In this document: piece after piece, positions 33,901 to 41,470 of the stretch
Position numbering within the stretch: the stretch's first letter is position 1
Layout: each line of letters begins with the position of its first letter
Assembly: GCF_900114115.1 (NCBI RefSeq)
Contig: NZ_FORX01000009.1
Location: 1-64,000, forward strand
Origin: Desulfomicrobium apsheronum
GTDB lineage: Bacteria > Desulfobacterota > Desulfovibrionia > Desulfovibrionales > Desulfomicrobiaceae
DNA length: 64,000 nt
Direction: 5' to 3'
Translations under genes and position numbers: made by a program
The notes under the pieces: model-generated
The model's input: only the letters and a program-made list of their open reading frames with translations
Databases searched by the model: none
Told to the model about the DNA's origin: nothing

Positions 33901-34091
33901 ACAAATTCCAGTTGGGCCTGCGTCAGATGCTGGAAGACCTGATGATTCAGCGCATGAGCGAGAACGACGCGATCGTCTCACGCTACATGGATGACAAGGC
34001 TTTCGAGGATGCGGCGTTTGCGGTGCTTTCCAAGGTTATTTACGACACCATCCCCGCAACGGATGCAGTCGATTCTAGTGGTAAGCGATGA
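30981..34091 (+). CDS. hsdR: Type I restriction endonuclease subunit HsdR
   Basis: The 1036-residue motor/nuclease subunit has an N-terminal PD-(D/E)XK domain (VDLVFAVNGLPVATCELKN), SF2 helicase Walker A AGSGKTNS (about 312) and DEAHSSQTG box II (about 442), and a C-terminal HsdM/S-binding helical region. It cleaves unmodified DNA after translocation. AAAGGAG precedes ATG 30981. Length and motifs are complete, so the system looks functional. Confidence 0.95.
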   Translation: MKQTTEKAFEAYVEQMLLAKGWQPGNVSGWDRERALFPQAITDFIAATQAQLWETMRTQLGVQLEAMLLATLVKELAIKGSLHVLRHGFKFYGKTFRLAFFKPAHGLNEEVLTQYRANQLTVTRQVPCHPGDHSTVDLVFAVNGLPVATCELKNPWTGQSWRHAVRQYQEDRNPRAPLFEFKQRALVHFAADPDEVHMTTRLAGGKTFFLPFNRGSHPGEVQCGAGNPQHPSGYRSGYFWEEVLECESFLDILGHFVFIEKKEEKVEDGKGGSRMVTREAMIFPRYHQLDATRKLIFAARAEGPGQNYLIQHSAGSGKTNSISWLSHRLASLHDIDDHKVFDCVIVITDRQVLDRQLQDAIYQIEHAQGVVKAIDQDSKQLAEALIDGTKIVVTTLQKFPFVLRGLLHAAGAESADAPDEAAKAQARAWEAEICKRRYAVIVDEAHSSQTGETARELKAILGENTGGNGNDEEADWEDRLNEVMASRGRQQNLSFFAYTATPKGKTLELFGRTGASGKPEPFHIYSMRQAIEERFILDVLQNYTTYKTYFKLVKAVDDDPDLPKKKAARALAKFLVMHPTNIAQKIEVIVEHFRSHVRTHLGGRAKAMVVTSSRLQAVKYMEDFQRYIGEHGYDDIRPLVAFSGTVRDPDTGKEYTEPGMNSDVVNGRPISEKQLPERFASPDYQVLLVANKYQTGFDQPLLMAMYVDKRLDGVQAVQTLSRLNRMVPGKETPFVLDFVNEAEDVYRAFKPYYDATSLQESSDPAQFEQLKHELDAFQIYHWNEVEAFARIFYRTPSKQNPADHAHLQRHLQPAVDRFKVMDDEEQRGDFRDKLSGYVKVYSFLSQIIPYGDPDLEMLYSFGRFLLPHLPLERDTSTVKLGDEVGLQYYRLQRVFSGAIELREGEGEYGVKSPTDVGTGKAKEEKAPLSEIIEVLNDRFGTNFTEEDRLFFEQIKEKAANTPEVVRLRQANPFDKFQLGLRQMLEDLMIQRMSENDAIVSRYMDDKAFEDAAFAVLSKVIYDTIPATDAVDSSGKR

Positions 34092-34226
34092 AAACCTTTC
34101 TGCCCAGTTCATCGCCGACAGACTAAACAGTATGTATGAACTGTTTTTGGAGAAATGTGAAAATGGGCGTGCTATTTTACTTAACCCATAGGTTAGTGTC
34201 GTGAGCCCAATAATTGAGATCAGTAG

Positions 34227-35279
34227 ATGTATACTCCCAGTGACGAAATTCTTAATCGACCTAAAGAGCTTTACGAGCTTCCATTCTATACGGGCTTACC
34301 CGAAAATCCCATCACTATAGATTGGTCCTGCGGTAGCATGGATGAGTTCTTGAAGTTGGATATCCTAACTCTAGATGGCGCTCAGCCTCCTGAGGAAGAG
34401 CACTGGCGAGCGAACAAAGGGGTACTGTATACTGACATTACGAAAGAGTCTTTTGAGATTTATTCAAAAAGAAAAGCAAAATTCCAATTGGTTAGTATTG
34501 TTGTAAATGCATATTCCTTCAGAGATGTGAAAGGGGTTATCCACGCAAAACCATACAATATTAGCTTGTTTCCCTTTTCAAAGAGAGAAAAAGTACAATA
34601 TATTCCAATTGATTATTTGAAAGCTATATCAATGTCTGAAATCAATAGTCGTAGTTCGATTTATATAGGCTTTAATCCGTTTAAAAAAGCTTACGGGGTA
34701 TTTTCTCCAGGTGGACTCATGACAGGTATGAACATTGAGTCAGATATGATTGGCTTTATTGATAATACTTTTGCGGTTGTATCACCCTTTGATCATAATT
34801 CGGTTACTCCTCCATTCATTCAAGATTCTAAAATTGCCAATGATTTTAATAAGTATAGGAACAGAATTTACTTTAAAGCGTTTAAAACTCTTAAGCCTAG
34901 AAAAATTTGGGGATGTGATTCGCCGATTGAACTTTTTCTACTGCAGGCGATGGACTATTTAGGACTGTCTCCAATGATACAAACTATGATTGGCGAAGAT
35001 GGCTATATTGCATCAAATTACCATACGCTTTGGAATGACAAGAAGCTCAGAAGAGAATTTAAAATTATAACAGAAGCTGATTTTTATTTCCCTGAAGAGA
35101 AACTTGCTGTCTTTTGTGATTCAAAAGAATTTCATTCATCAGACAAAGCCAAAGAGAAAGATAGCCTTATAGATAAGAGATTAGATTCTATCGGGATAAA
35201 GTCTCTTCGCATCTATGGAAAAGATATCGTGGATTCACCCATGAATTGTGCGAAACGAGTAGAGTCCGTACTTAGTTGA
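34227..35279 (+). CDS. Protein with C-terminal Vsr/DUF559-like PD-(D/E)XK nuclease domain
   Basis: 350 residues. The C-terminal 120 have the order expected of very-short-patch/DUF559 nucleases: CDSPIELFLLQAM (Glu), ITEADFYFPEEKLAVFCDSKEFH (Asp .. Asp/Lys) and a final helix RLDSIGIKSLRIYGKDI. The N-terminal 220 residues are not recognised. The gene is AT-rich, unlike the GC-rich hsd genes 136 bp upstream, so it was probably acquired separately. A defence nuclease role is inferred. Confidence 0.65.
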   Translation: MYTPSDEILNRPKELYELPFYTGLPENPITIDWSCGSMDEFLKLDILTLDGAQPPEEEHWRANKGVLYTDITKESFEIYSKRKAKFQLVSIVVNAYSFRDVKGVIHAKPYNISLFPFSKREKVQYIPIDYLKAISMSEINSRSSIYIGFNPFKKAYGVFSPGGLMTGMNIESDMIGFIDNTFAVVSPFDHNSVTPPFIQDSKIANDFNKYRNRIYFKAFKTLKPRKIWGCDSPIELFLLQAMDYLGLSPMIQTMIGEDGYIASNYHTLWNDKKLRREFKIITEADFYFPEEKLAVFCDSKEFHSSDKAKEKDSLIDKRLDSIGIKSLRIYGKDIVDSPMNCAKRVESVLS

Positions 35280-35592
35280 TTCGTGAGACAAAAGTTTTGC
35301 AGCGAATGACAAATGCGGAGGTTGATTTCACCCACCATCCAGTCAACCCAATATGCATCTATTTTTAAGACCAGTACTGTCCATCACAAGGCAGAAATTC
35401 AGCCTTTTTAAGGTGTCAAATCACACCCTATAATAGACATTTTTTACCATAAATTTCTATATTTACGATCAAGCAGCAAGATTCTTCATTGCACAAAATT
35501 GTATCAAAACACCACAATTTGAAATTAGAGAAGATGTAAGAAAATATATTCATACATCTTCTCTAAAAATGACTCTGCAAAATAATCAATGC
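35280..35592. other. AT-rich convergent intergenic region
   Basis: 313 bp between convergent genes, containing only the hairpin at 35526-35565. No gene is seen. Confidence 0.5.
35526..35565 (-). terminator. Bidirectional-type hairpin between convergent genes
   Basis: TAGAGAAGATGTA (35526-35538) and its exact complement (35553-35565) form a 13-bp stem. A-rich sequence on both sides gives weak U-tracts for both directions. Confidence 0.55.
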
Positions 35593-36210
35593 TTATTTTT
35601 TATCCAATTCTTTTATGATAGCATCAGCCTCACTTCCGCATAACTGATCAAGTTTTTTTCCAAACTTATTATACACATAATTGTGATGATCTATAGACTT
35701 TTTTTTACCTTTCATCTCAATCAGGTCAATCTGCTTTTGCGTCGCTGGTTTACTTCCACCGCCATTACGCACTTCTGGTGCAGCTGGTAGAGCCTCTTGC
35801 TTAACTTCTCTATACTCCACATCAATCACTTCACCAGAATAATCCTGCGATCTAACTTGCCCAGCATCTTCAACCATGTTTTTAATATTCAGCGCATCGG
35901 ATAAAGCTCTGCCTTTTGATCGAGTAGATGCCATACTGACATAACGTCCAGCACACCCCCTAGGCACATTGTCAGGAGAAGCATCCCCAACGTCCGTAAA
36001 CTCTCGCCCATCATCAAAAACAACGGTCGTAGAGGCTATAGTCATGTATCCATTGTCTACTGACGGTAACTGAACAATCTTGGTTGAGATTTTTTGTATT
36101 CCTACCTGGTGCGCGACATCTAATACACCTTCATAGGTGACAATATCTTTACCATGAATATTCATGATGCCACTTTTTTTAATCTTGGGATTTTTCTTAC
36201 TATCGGACAT
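35593..36210 (-). CDS. Phage/plasmid-type protein, possibly recombination or ssDNA related
   Basis: About 205 residues from ATG 36210; an upstream open frame to 36327 carries a hydrophobic stretch and is unlikely. The core KDIVTYEGVLDVAHQVGIQKISTKIVQLPS..FTDVGDASPDNVPR..MASTRSKGRALSDALNI belongs to a widespread mobile-element family. The C-terminal KPATQKQIDLIEMKGKKKSI module is common on phage recombination proteins. I infer a DNA-binding or annealing role; no assay-backed function is known to me. Confidence 0.6.
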   Translation of the reverse strand: MSDSKKNPKIKKSGIMNIHGKDIVTYEGVLDVAHQVGIQKISTKIVQLPSVDNGYMTIASTTVVFDDGREFTDVGDASPDNVPRGCAGRYVSMASTRSKGRALSDALNIKNMVEDAGQVRSQDYSGEVIDVEYREVKQEALPAAPEVRNGGGSKPATQKQIDLIEMKGKKKSIDHHNYVYNKFGKKLDQLCGSEADAIIKELDKK

Positions 36211-36396
36211 GACTGTTTTCCTGTTGTAAAAATGTGATAAAAAAAAGGCACCCAGTAGTACGCTACTGAACACCCCAATATTGACCTCAAGACACCAAAA
36301 TAATCCCTGATAAATTAAACTTTTCAAAGAGTAAAAAACTCAATGACCTGAAAAGAAGACCAATTCCGCACCTGTGAAAATAATACTAAAAAACCT

Positions 36397-37029
36397 CTAT
36401 TTTTTAAGCTGAGATCCTCCCCTAGAATGAGACCCTTTTCTCAATCCCTCTTTATCGCGAATTTTCGCTAAATAACTCGCCTGATAAACCATCTTGTCTT
36501 TAACCTCCGAACACCGTTCATCACCTCGACGATACATCAAGCCATTATCCTGTTTCTCTCCTGCACGTCCCTTATTGCAATAATTCACAAGACCCTGATT
36601 CTCACTCCTCAAAGCTTTCCCCCAGTAATGTTCAGCAGCCTTAAGAATCGTGTACTCAGACTGAATAGCGTTGCCATTAACAAGCGCATTACAGTGATAA
36701 TGAGGAAACACAGAAGAATCTTTCTGATCAGGAGACCAGTCTAGTTTCAAATCAACCTTGTGATTAGACTTTCTCATTCGAGAAAAATGTTTTTTAAAGC
36801 CATCACTAAATTTATAAATGTGAGTTTTATCAAATTTCACAGAACCATCGGAAGGATAACGCAAATCAAATCTGGTTTGCATAACTTTGTTATGCTTGAT
36901 AGTCATATCCTCTAGATGTTGGTGATACCTTTCCAGAGTAGGAACAAAACAACCTAGATTTTTTTCTTTTGAAGTGTTAATCGAATAACCATTGAATTTT
37001 TCTTCAAACGTAAGATTTTTCTTTTTCAT
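36397..37029 (-). CDS. Inovirus Gp2 / YagK-YfjJ-like HUH protein
   Basis: The 210-residue protein has VMQTRFDLRYPSD (strand one), KVDLKLDWSPDQKDSSVFPHYHCNALVNGN with an HYH (HUH) motif, and NYCNKGRAG followed by DNGLMYRRGDERC. This is the layout of the YagK/YfjJ (inovirus Gp2) family in P4-like satellites and filamentous phages, related to rolling-circle initiators. A candidate catalytic Tyr lies in QASYLAKIRDKEG. An AT-rich region upstream could be its target. Confidence 0.7.
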   Translation of the reverse strand: MKKKNLTFEEKFNGYSINTSKEKNLGCFVPTLERYHQHLEDMTIKHNKVMQTRFDLRYPSDGSVKFDKTHIYKFSDGFKKHFSRMRKSNHKVDLKLDWSPDQKDSSVFPHYHCNALVNGNAIQSEYTILKAAEHYWGKALRSENQGLVNYCNKGRAGEKQDNGLMYRRGDERCSEVKDKMVYQASYLAKIRDKEGLRKGSHSRGGSQLKK

Positions 37030-37069
37030 TTTTCTTTCCTTTTGTTTTTCTTCTTTTGAAATTAAAAAA

Positions 37070-37100
37070 GGGAATAATATACTTGGCGTATATTATTCCC
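37070..37100 (-). terminator. Strong intrinsic terminator
   Basis: GGGAATAATATAC (37070-37082) and its exact complement (37088-37100) form a 13-bp stem followed on the minus strand by TTTTTT. It lies upstream of the HUH gene and downstream of the 489-residue gene. Confidence 0.75.
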
Positions 37101-37404
37101 AGTCTCTTTTTGTTATTGTTTAGTTTTATTGAATTTATATTAAATTAATTGTATTAATTATTTCTCTATAGAATATATAGTAGTGTTATTTATTATATAA
37201 ATTAATTTTAGTTTATAAAGAAGAATATATAATAAGGTAATACCATATATACCTAAATAATTCATCCTTTATATCATACACTCTTATAAGTAATTTTAGG
37301 ATTCAATCTCTCGAAAAATCAATAAATTTTGGTTTCTAAAAATCTAATTTTAATATTTACAAAAAACCATCACAATAATGGATATCAGAACAACTTAAAA
37401 TACT
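37101..37404. other. Very AT-rich intergenic region, candidate origin
   Basis: About 300 bp of mostly A/T next to a HUH-type protein gene, with short inverted motifs such as GGTA-ATACCATATA-TACC near 37233. No gene fits. Easy melting plus a neighbouring initiator-like gene make it a candidate replication or transfer origin, but no iterons are obvious. Confidence 0.3.
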
Positions 37405-38874
37405 CTATACTGTAGACCTCCTAGTCCTCAACTTAGGCTTCGGAACTTGATACTCTTCAGCAAGCTTGAAGACGTGCTCAACGATAATTCTTTTGATAAA
37501 CTTATCACCATGCCTAAGTGTGTCTTTATTTGACTTTATATCTAGCAACTCGCGAATTTTTATAAAATTTTTCATATCTTTAACTTCATCATACAACTCT
37601 TTATCAGTTATACCATCAATTTTTTTTATCGCAATAACTGATAAAATTTGATTTCTATCTGACATTTTACCTATATATTCCCATGCAACCTTAGCAGCTA
37701 ATAGATTAGTTGCATCAAATTGATCTTTTTCCTTTACACTAATACTCTCAAAACGTGCAAGATAAAATTGCAAAACTTCAAACTCGTCGCTATCCTGACA
37801 ACCTTTTAAGACAATATCATTCAAAATTTCGTAACGATAATCATTTGCGCAAGTTATCGCATTTTCTATAGGTGAATTATTTTTTACATATACCTTATAC
37901 TTTTCATAACTTAAAAATTCATGCGAATAACCACATAATTCTTTATATTTAAAGACAAAATGGTTTAAAAAAAAGAAAAAAATATTGTCTGCAAGCTTTA
38001 AGAACTTAGTGACTAATTTTTCATCTAAATCTGTTTCTATAGCTTGCCGAAAAAGCGAAGATAGTTGAAACTTTACTAACTTATATGATTTTTCAGTAAT
38101 TTTACGATCTGTATCAGGAAATAATTTCGACAAAACTTGATAGTCTTCAAGAAGTACTGAATTTGAACGATAATGATAATCCGCCATTAAATTATGAAAT
38201 CCCTTAAATTCACAGTTGTCAAACAAACCATCTTTGTGAATTACAAGATAACCTCTCCCCTTTATTTCATCATAAGCTTCATACACCAATTCATAAATAC
38301 GACCGTATTCGATTTTTCTTCTATCATACTCAACAATTAACAGCCCATTGGAATCAACATATATCTGAAATATACCAAACAAATAATTTAACTTATAATA
38401 AATGTCATAGATTTTATTTGTTAGTGGCACAAAAACTACATGCGTGTTTGCATCGACAAATTTTGACTCTCTCAAAAATTTGGAAAAATCTACAAAACTC
38501 GTCCCATCTTCTCTATATAGACAAACTTTATTCAATAATGCAGCCAAAGCAAAATTTGGCTCTTTTACATAAAACGAATCAGAAAGCCTAATGCATTCTT
38601 CTTTCGTTACCCTATACGTATCAAATCTACTTCTAGATGATTCCACAAAACTACAGTCTGGAGGAGTTGGCTTTCTGTATATAATTTTATTATTTTCGCA
38701 TTTATATATATATTCATCTATAAAAATTTTTATTGATTCTAAAGCTTCTTCTTTTGTATTAAAATTTTTAGTTATAAAATCTTCAAATCCATAAGCTGAC
38801 GCGAAAGAACTACACTCGTCATATTTACTAATATAAATAAATATTTCACGATAAACAATATATTTTTTGGTCAT
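37405..38874 (-). CDS. Unrecognised 489-aa protein, AT-rich
   Basis: A soluble protein rich in Lys, Asp, Tyr and Phe with no recognised domain. The N-terminal third looks alpha/beta (YIVYREIFIYISKYDE, KEEALESIKIFIDEYIY), like the start of many integrase-neighbour or HEPN-type proteins, and the C-terminal two thirds are helical. Its position next to the integrase is the usual place for cargo such as defence genes. No catalytic residues can be assigned. Confidence 0.7.
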   Translation of the reverse strand: MTKKYIVYREIFIYISKYDECSSFASAYGFEDFITKNFNTKEEALESIKIFIDEYIYKCENNKIIYRKPTPPDCSFVESSRSRFDTYRVTKEECIRLSDSFYVKEPNFALAALLNKVCLYREDGTSFVDFSKFLRESKFVDANTHVVFVPLTNKIYDIYYKLNYLFGIFQIYVDSNGLLIVEYDRRKIEYGRIYELVYEAYDEIKGRGYLVIHKDGLFDNCEFKGFHNLMADYHYRSNSVLLEDYQVLSKLFPDTDRKITEKSYKLVKFQLSSLFRQAIETDLDEKLVTKFLKLADNIFFFFLNHFVFKYKELCGYSHEFLSYEKYKVYVKNNSPIENAITCANDYRYEILNDIVLKGCQDSDEFEVLQFYLARFESISVKEKDQFDATNLLAAKVAWEYIGKMSDRNQILSVIAIKKIDGITDKELYDEVKDMKNFIKIRELLDIKSNKDTLRHGDKFIKRIIVEHVFKLAEEYQVPKPKLRTRRSTV

Positions 38875-38936
38875 CGCTTTTACTGCCTACTTTTTCTAAT
38901 TTTTTGTATATTCACAGATTAATATTTATCACGTCA

Positions 38937-40211
38937 TTATGATTTTTTCTTATAATTAAACTCAAGAACGTTTGAATTCTCGGGTTGCATCATGCCTTCT
39001 AAGGCCATCATCGCTCGACGCCGCCCGACATCCCCACTATGCTGATAACGTAATGCCATACTTGGCGTTTTCCATCCTGCCAGATCCATCATGTCCCTTA
39101 GAGGAATTCCCGACTGACCAAGTTTTGTTGCTCCACTGTGCCTTAACGAATGAAACACCAGTCTATCCAGCTTATTTTTCCCCTCGTTCAACCCTAACTC
39201 TTCGACAACATCCCGAAACACCGATGGTGCTTGCTTATACTCTTTCCCCTGTGCGGACAGAAACACTCGCCCCTTCCCCCTCGCCTTACCCACACTTAGC
39301 AGCATATCTACAAGTGTATCTGAAAGTGGAATCTCCCGGTTAGTTCCGTTTTTTGTGTTGCGAAACATTGCCCTGCCCACTGCAAGATCAATATCTCCCC
39401 ATTCCAAATTTGCCGCCTCACTGAACCGACAACATGACAGCGCGCAAAACAAAGTCAACCAGTAAGCATGTTGGTCACGCACACGCAAAAGCTCAAGTAT
39501 GGACTGTAGCTCTTGATTAGTGACAGTTCTTGTCCTGCGGTTGCTATTTGGTTTCAACGTCGCTCCTATCAGCTTCGCCCGGGGCGGCATTTCTGAAACC
39601 ATGCGACGGGCAAAGGCGTGTTCGAGAACAAGGCGCAAAGTCAGACAAGCATACTGCCGCGTCCGAGGGGATAACCCCCCGTCCACCATTGCTGACAAAA
39701 GAAAATCCCACTGGGTAATCCCAATTTCTTGGATTTTGAGATGGCCAAGCAAAGGGTCGATCCAGTTGTTGAACAGCGACACCTCCCTCCCCCACGATTC
39801 CGGCTTCTTTTTCTTCTGCGCCGTAGGCAGGTAGTTCTGGTGGAAATACTCGTGAAGGGTGACCACCCGTTCTGCCCTTTGCTTTGCATCGCGCTCCTCA
39901 GCTTCTTTCATCTTCTGCTCATGCTCACGCAAACTTTTCAGCGTGCATGGGCCTTTGCCAAGTTTCTGGTTTCGCTTCAGTTTTTCCAAAAGAACAAAAC
40001 AATCCGAGGGTTTCACATCTTCGCTTGCCCACCCGACGCCTTCAAGCCAAGCTTTCTTGCCCTCTCCATTCTCTTTCTTCCACCAATAGGAGATCGCGTA
40101 GTAGCGGTCAGGAACGGCACCATGCTTTCGGGTCTCGTGCTCACGGTATCGAACGCCGCCATGACCATCGGCGTTCGTGATCGCCGTCCAAACTCTTTTT
40201 TTTTGCCCCAT
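38937..40211 (-). CDS. int: Tyrosine recombinase (phage/ICE integrase)
   Basis: The 424-residue protein has an N-terminal arm-binding region, a SAM-like core-binding domain (about 100-205) and a catalytic domain with Arg (CRFSEAANLEWGDID), HxLRH (FHSLRHSGATKLG) and Tyr in MALRYQHSG. It joins the element to a tRNA 3' end. The gene starts 166 bp from the tRNA-Leu fragment, with candidate arm sites between them. Confidence 0.93.
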   Translation of the reverse strand: MGQKKRVWTAITNADGHGGVRYREHETRKHGAVPDRYYAISYWWKKENGEGKKAWLEGVGWASEDVKPSDCFVLLEKLKRNQKLGKGPCTLKSLREHEQKMKEAEERDAKQRAERVVTLHEYFHQNYLPTAQKKKKPESWGREVSLFNNWIDPLLGHLKIQEIGITQWDFLLSAMVDGGLSPRTRQYACLTLRLVLEHAFARRMVSEMPPRAKLIGATLKPNSNRRTRTVTNQELQSILELLRVRDQHAYWLTLFCALSCCRFSEAANLEWGDIDLAVGRAMFRNTKNGTNREIPLSDTLVDMLLSVGKARGKGRVFLSAQGKEYKQAPSVFRDVVEELGLNEGKNKLDRLVFHSLRHSGATKLGQSGIPLRDMMDLAGWKTPSMALRYQHSGDVGRRRAMMALEGMMQPENSNVLEFNYKKKS

Positions 40212-40227
40212 GACCGCCCCCTAATCC

Positions 40228-40367
40228 AGTACAAGAATAGTACAAGAATTGCTCGTGACAGAGTAGCATTTCGAGTGACACTGCGTGACGGCAAAATACA
40301 TTGGTATCATTGAACTAGCAAGCATATTCTTGTACTAAAATCATTTGAAATGACACTACGTGATACG
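40228..40367. promoter_or_regulatory. Candidate integrase arm-type sites at attR
   Basis: AGTACAAGAAT occurs twice in tandem (40228-40249) and once inverted (40326-40336). A second motif, TGACACT(G/A)CGTGA, repeats at 40276-40288 and 40351-40363, 75 bp apart. All lie between the integrase start and the tRNA fragment, the normal place for integrase or excisionase sites. Confidence 0.6.
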
Positions 40368-40376
40368 AAAGTTTTC

Positions 40377-40434
40377 GGATTTAAAATCCCTTGCCCTTCG
40401 GGGCGTGCCGGTTCAAGTCCGGCCCTGGGCACCA
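40377..40434 (+). other. tRNA-Leu(UAA) 3' fragment: right attachment site (attR) of the island
   Basis: GGATT-TAA-AATCC gives the anticodon stem with UAA. Then come a long variable arm (TGCCC-TTC-GGGGCG), the T arm GCCGG-TTCAAGT-CCGGC, a 3' acceptor strand CCTGGGC and ACCA. Upstream sequence does not form the D arm or the 5' acceptor strand, so this is only the 3' part. It marks the site-specific integration boundary; the intact gene should lie beyond the left edge in the same orientation. Confidence 0.85.
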
Positions 40435-40442
40435 ATGAATTT

Positions 40443-40476
40443 AAAGGACTTGTAGCTATATGCGACAAGTCCTTTT
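40443..40476 (+). terminator. Intrinsic terminator after the tRNA fragment
   Basis: AAAGGACTTGT (40443-40453) pairs with ACAAGTCCTTT, followed by a short T-run. It was probably the native terminator of the tRNA-Leu gene before integration. Confidence 0.7.
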
Positions 40477-40545
40477 CTGCGGTACAGCTCCTGAGACATT
40501 CCGCCATTCGTTGACTCTGGCCACATCGTGTTATAGCCGTAGGAC

Positions 40546-41025
40546 ATGGCAAAGCACGTGGCGCAAGAAGAATCCGAGGCCGCCAAGGTACTTGGTGAAC
40601 TTGCAACCAGAGTCGAAAGCGACAAGGTTGACGAATTCACTTTGTCACGCCTTGAAAAGCTGGCAGCTTCGTCGAAAGACAGGGACTGGATCAACTACAT
40701 CTATGTTATGGGTGCGATCAGCGCGATCCGGAACGACGTGGACGCCGTGAGAAAGTATTACACTCAGGCACTCGACGTCGAAGGAAACACCTTTAAGACA
40801 AGATTCAACTTCGCCCAATCCCTTGCGCTGGTTGGGAAGTTTGCAGAAGCCTACGTACAAGCCAAAGCCGCGGAAACGATCTCGCCGACATCCGAGCATA
40901 TCACAGGACTCATGAAAAACATCTCCGCCAAAATGCTCGATGAGATGTGGAAAGATATGAAGGAAGATACCGAGGAAGACCTGACGCGAATGTGCATGAT
41001 GAATTTTGCAGCAGGCGAAAAATGA
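40546..41025 (+). CDS. TPR-like helical protein upstream of mazF
   Basis: The 159-residue, all-helical protein has two TPR-like units (YIYVMGAISAIRNDVDAVRKYYTQALDVEG and FNFAQSLALVGKFAEAYVQAKAAETISP). Its stop overlaps the MazF start (ATGA). The position is that of an antitoxin, but it lacks the AbrB or RHH fold usual for MazE. Either it is an unusual partner or MazF is simply co-transcribed. Confidence 0.7.
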   Translation: MAKHVAQEESEAAKVLGELATRVESDKVDEFTLSRLEKLAASSKDRDWINYIYVMGAISAIRNDVDAVRKYYTQALDVEGNTFKTRFNFAQSLALVGKFAEAYVQAKAAETISPTSEHITGLMKNISAKMLDEMWKDMKEDTEEDLTRMCMMNFAAGEK

Positions 41026-41342
41026 TCAAACGGGGAGACATCTTCGTCATGCCGTTTCCCTTCACAGACCTCAAGAATGCAAAGGTTCGTCCAGTTCTGG
41101 TTCTCAGCTCACTCCCTGGAAATGACTGCATCGTTTGCATGCTCACCACCCAGCCAAGCCGATCTCAATACGCAGTACCCTTGTCCCCCAACGACACCAA
41201 GAACGCTGCTGTCCGCCCAGGATTGATCCGTGTAGACAGGATCGTAACCTGTGAGGATCGTATTTTTCTTAAAAAAATTGATGAACTGAAGCCTGATAAG
41301 TTGCAAGAGACACTGGATGCAACGAAGACTGTTTTTGACTAG
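41022..41342 (+). CDS. MazF/PemK-family endoribonuclease toxin
   Basis: 106 residues starting MIKRGDIFVMPFPFTDLKNAKVRPVLVLS, the conserved GD(I/V) and KxRPVLV motifs of the MazF/PemK SH3-like barrel; the catalytic Arg lies in this KVRP segment. These toxins cut mRNA at short sites. The gene overlaps the upstream TPR-like gene by 4 bp and ends at a strong terminator. Confidence 0.88.
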   Translation: MIKRGDIFVMPFPFTDLKNAKVRPVLVLSSLPGNDCIVCMLTTQPSRSQYAVPLSPNDTKNAAVRPGLIRVDRIVTCEDRIFLKKIDELKPDKLQETLDATKTVFD

Positions 41343-41366
41343 CTCCGAAAGGGGCTTTTCTCTTTT
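41341..41366 (+). terminator. Intrinsic terminator after mazF
   Basis: AGCTCC-GAAA-GGGGCT followed by TTTCTCTTTT, beginning at the mazF stop codon. Confidence 0.8.
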
Positions 41367-41470
41367 GAGGCACTTGATCAGCGCTCCGCGTTTCCATTTT
41401 TTTTAAGAGACAGCTGAGTTATTCACTGGCTTCGAAAAAAAAAGACGAACCCGAAGCGCAAGCGGCTTTT

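Noticed and set aside
40377-40434. Complete tRNA-Leu gene
   Set aside because: The D arm and 5' acceptor strand are absent; only the anticodon arm onward is present, fitting an att duplicate.
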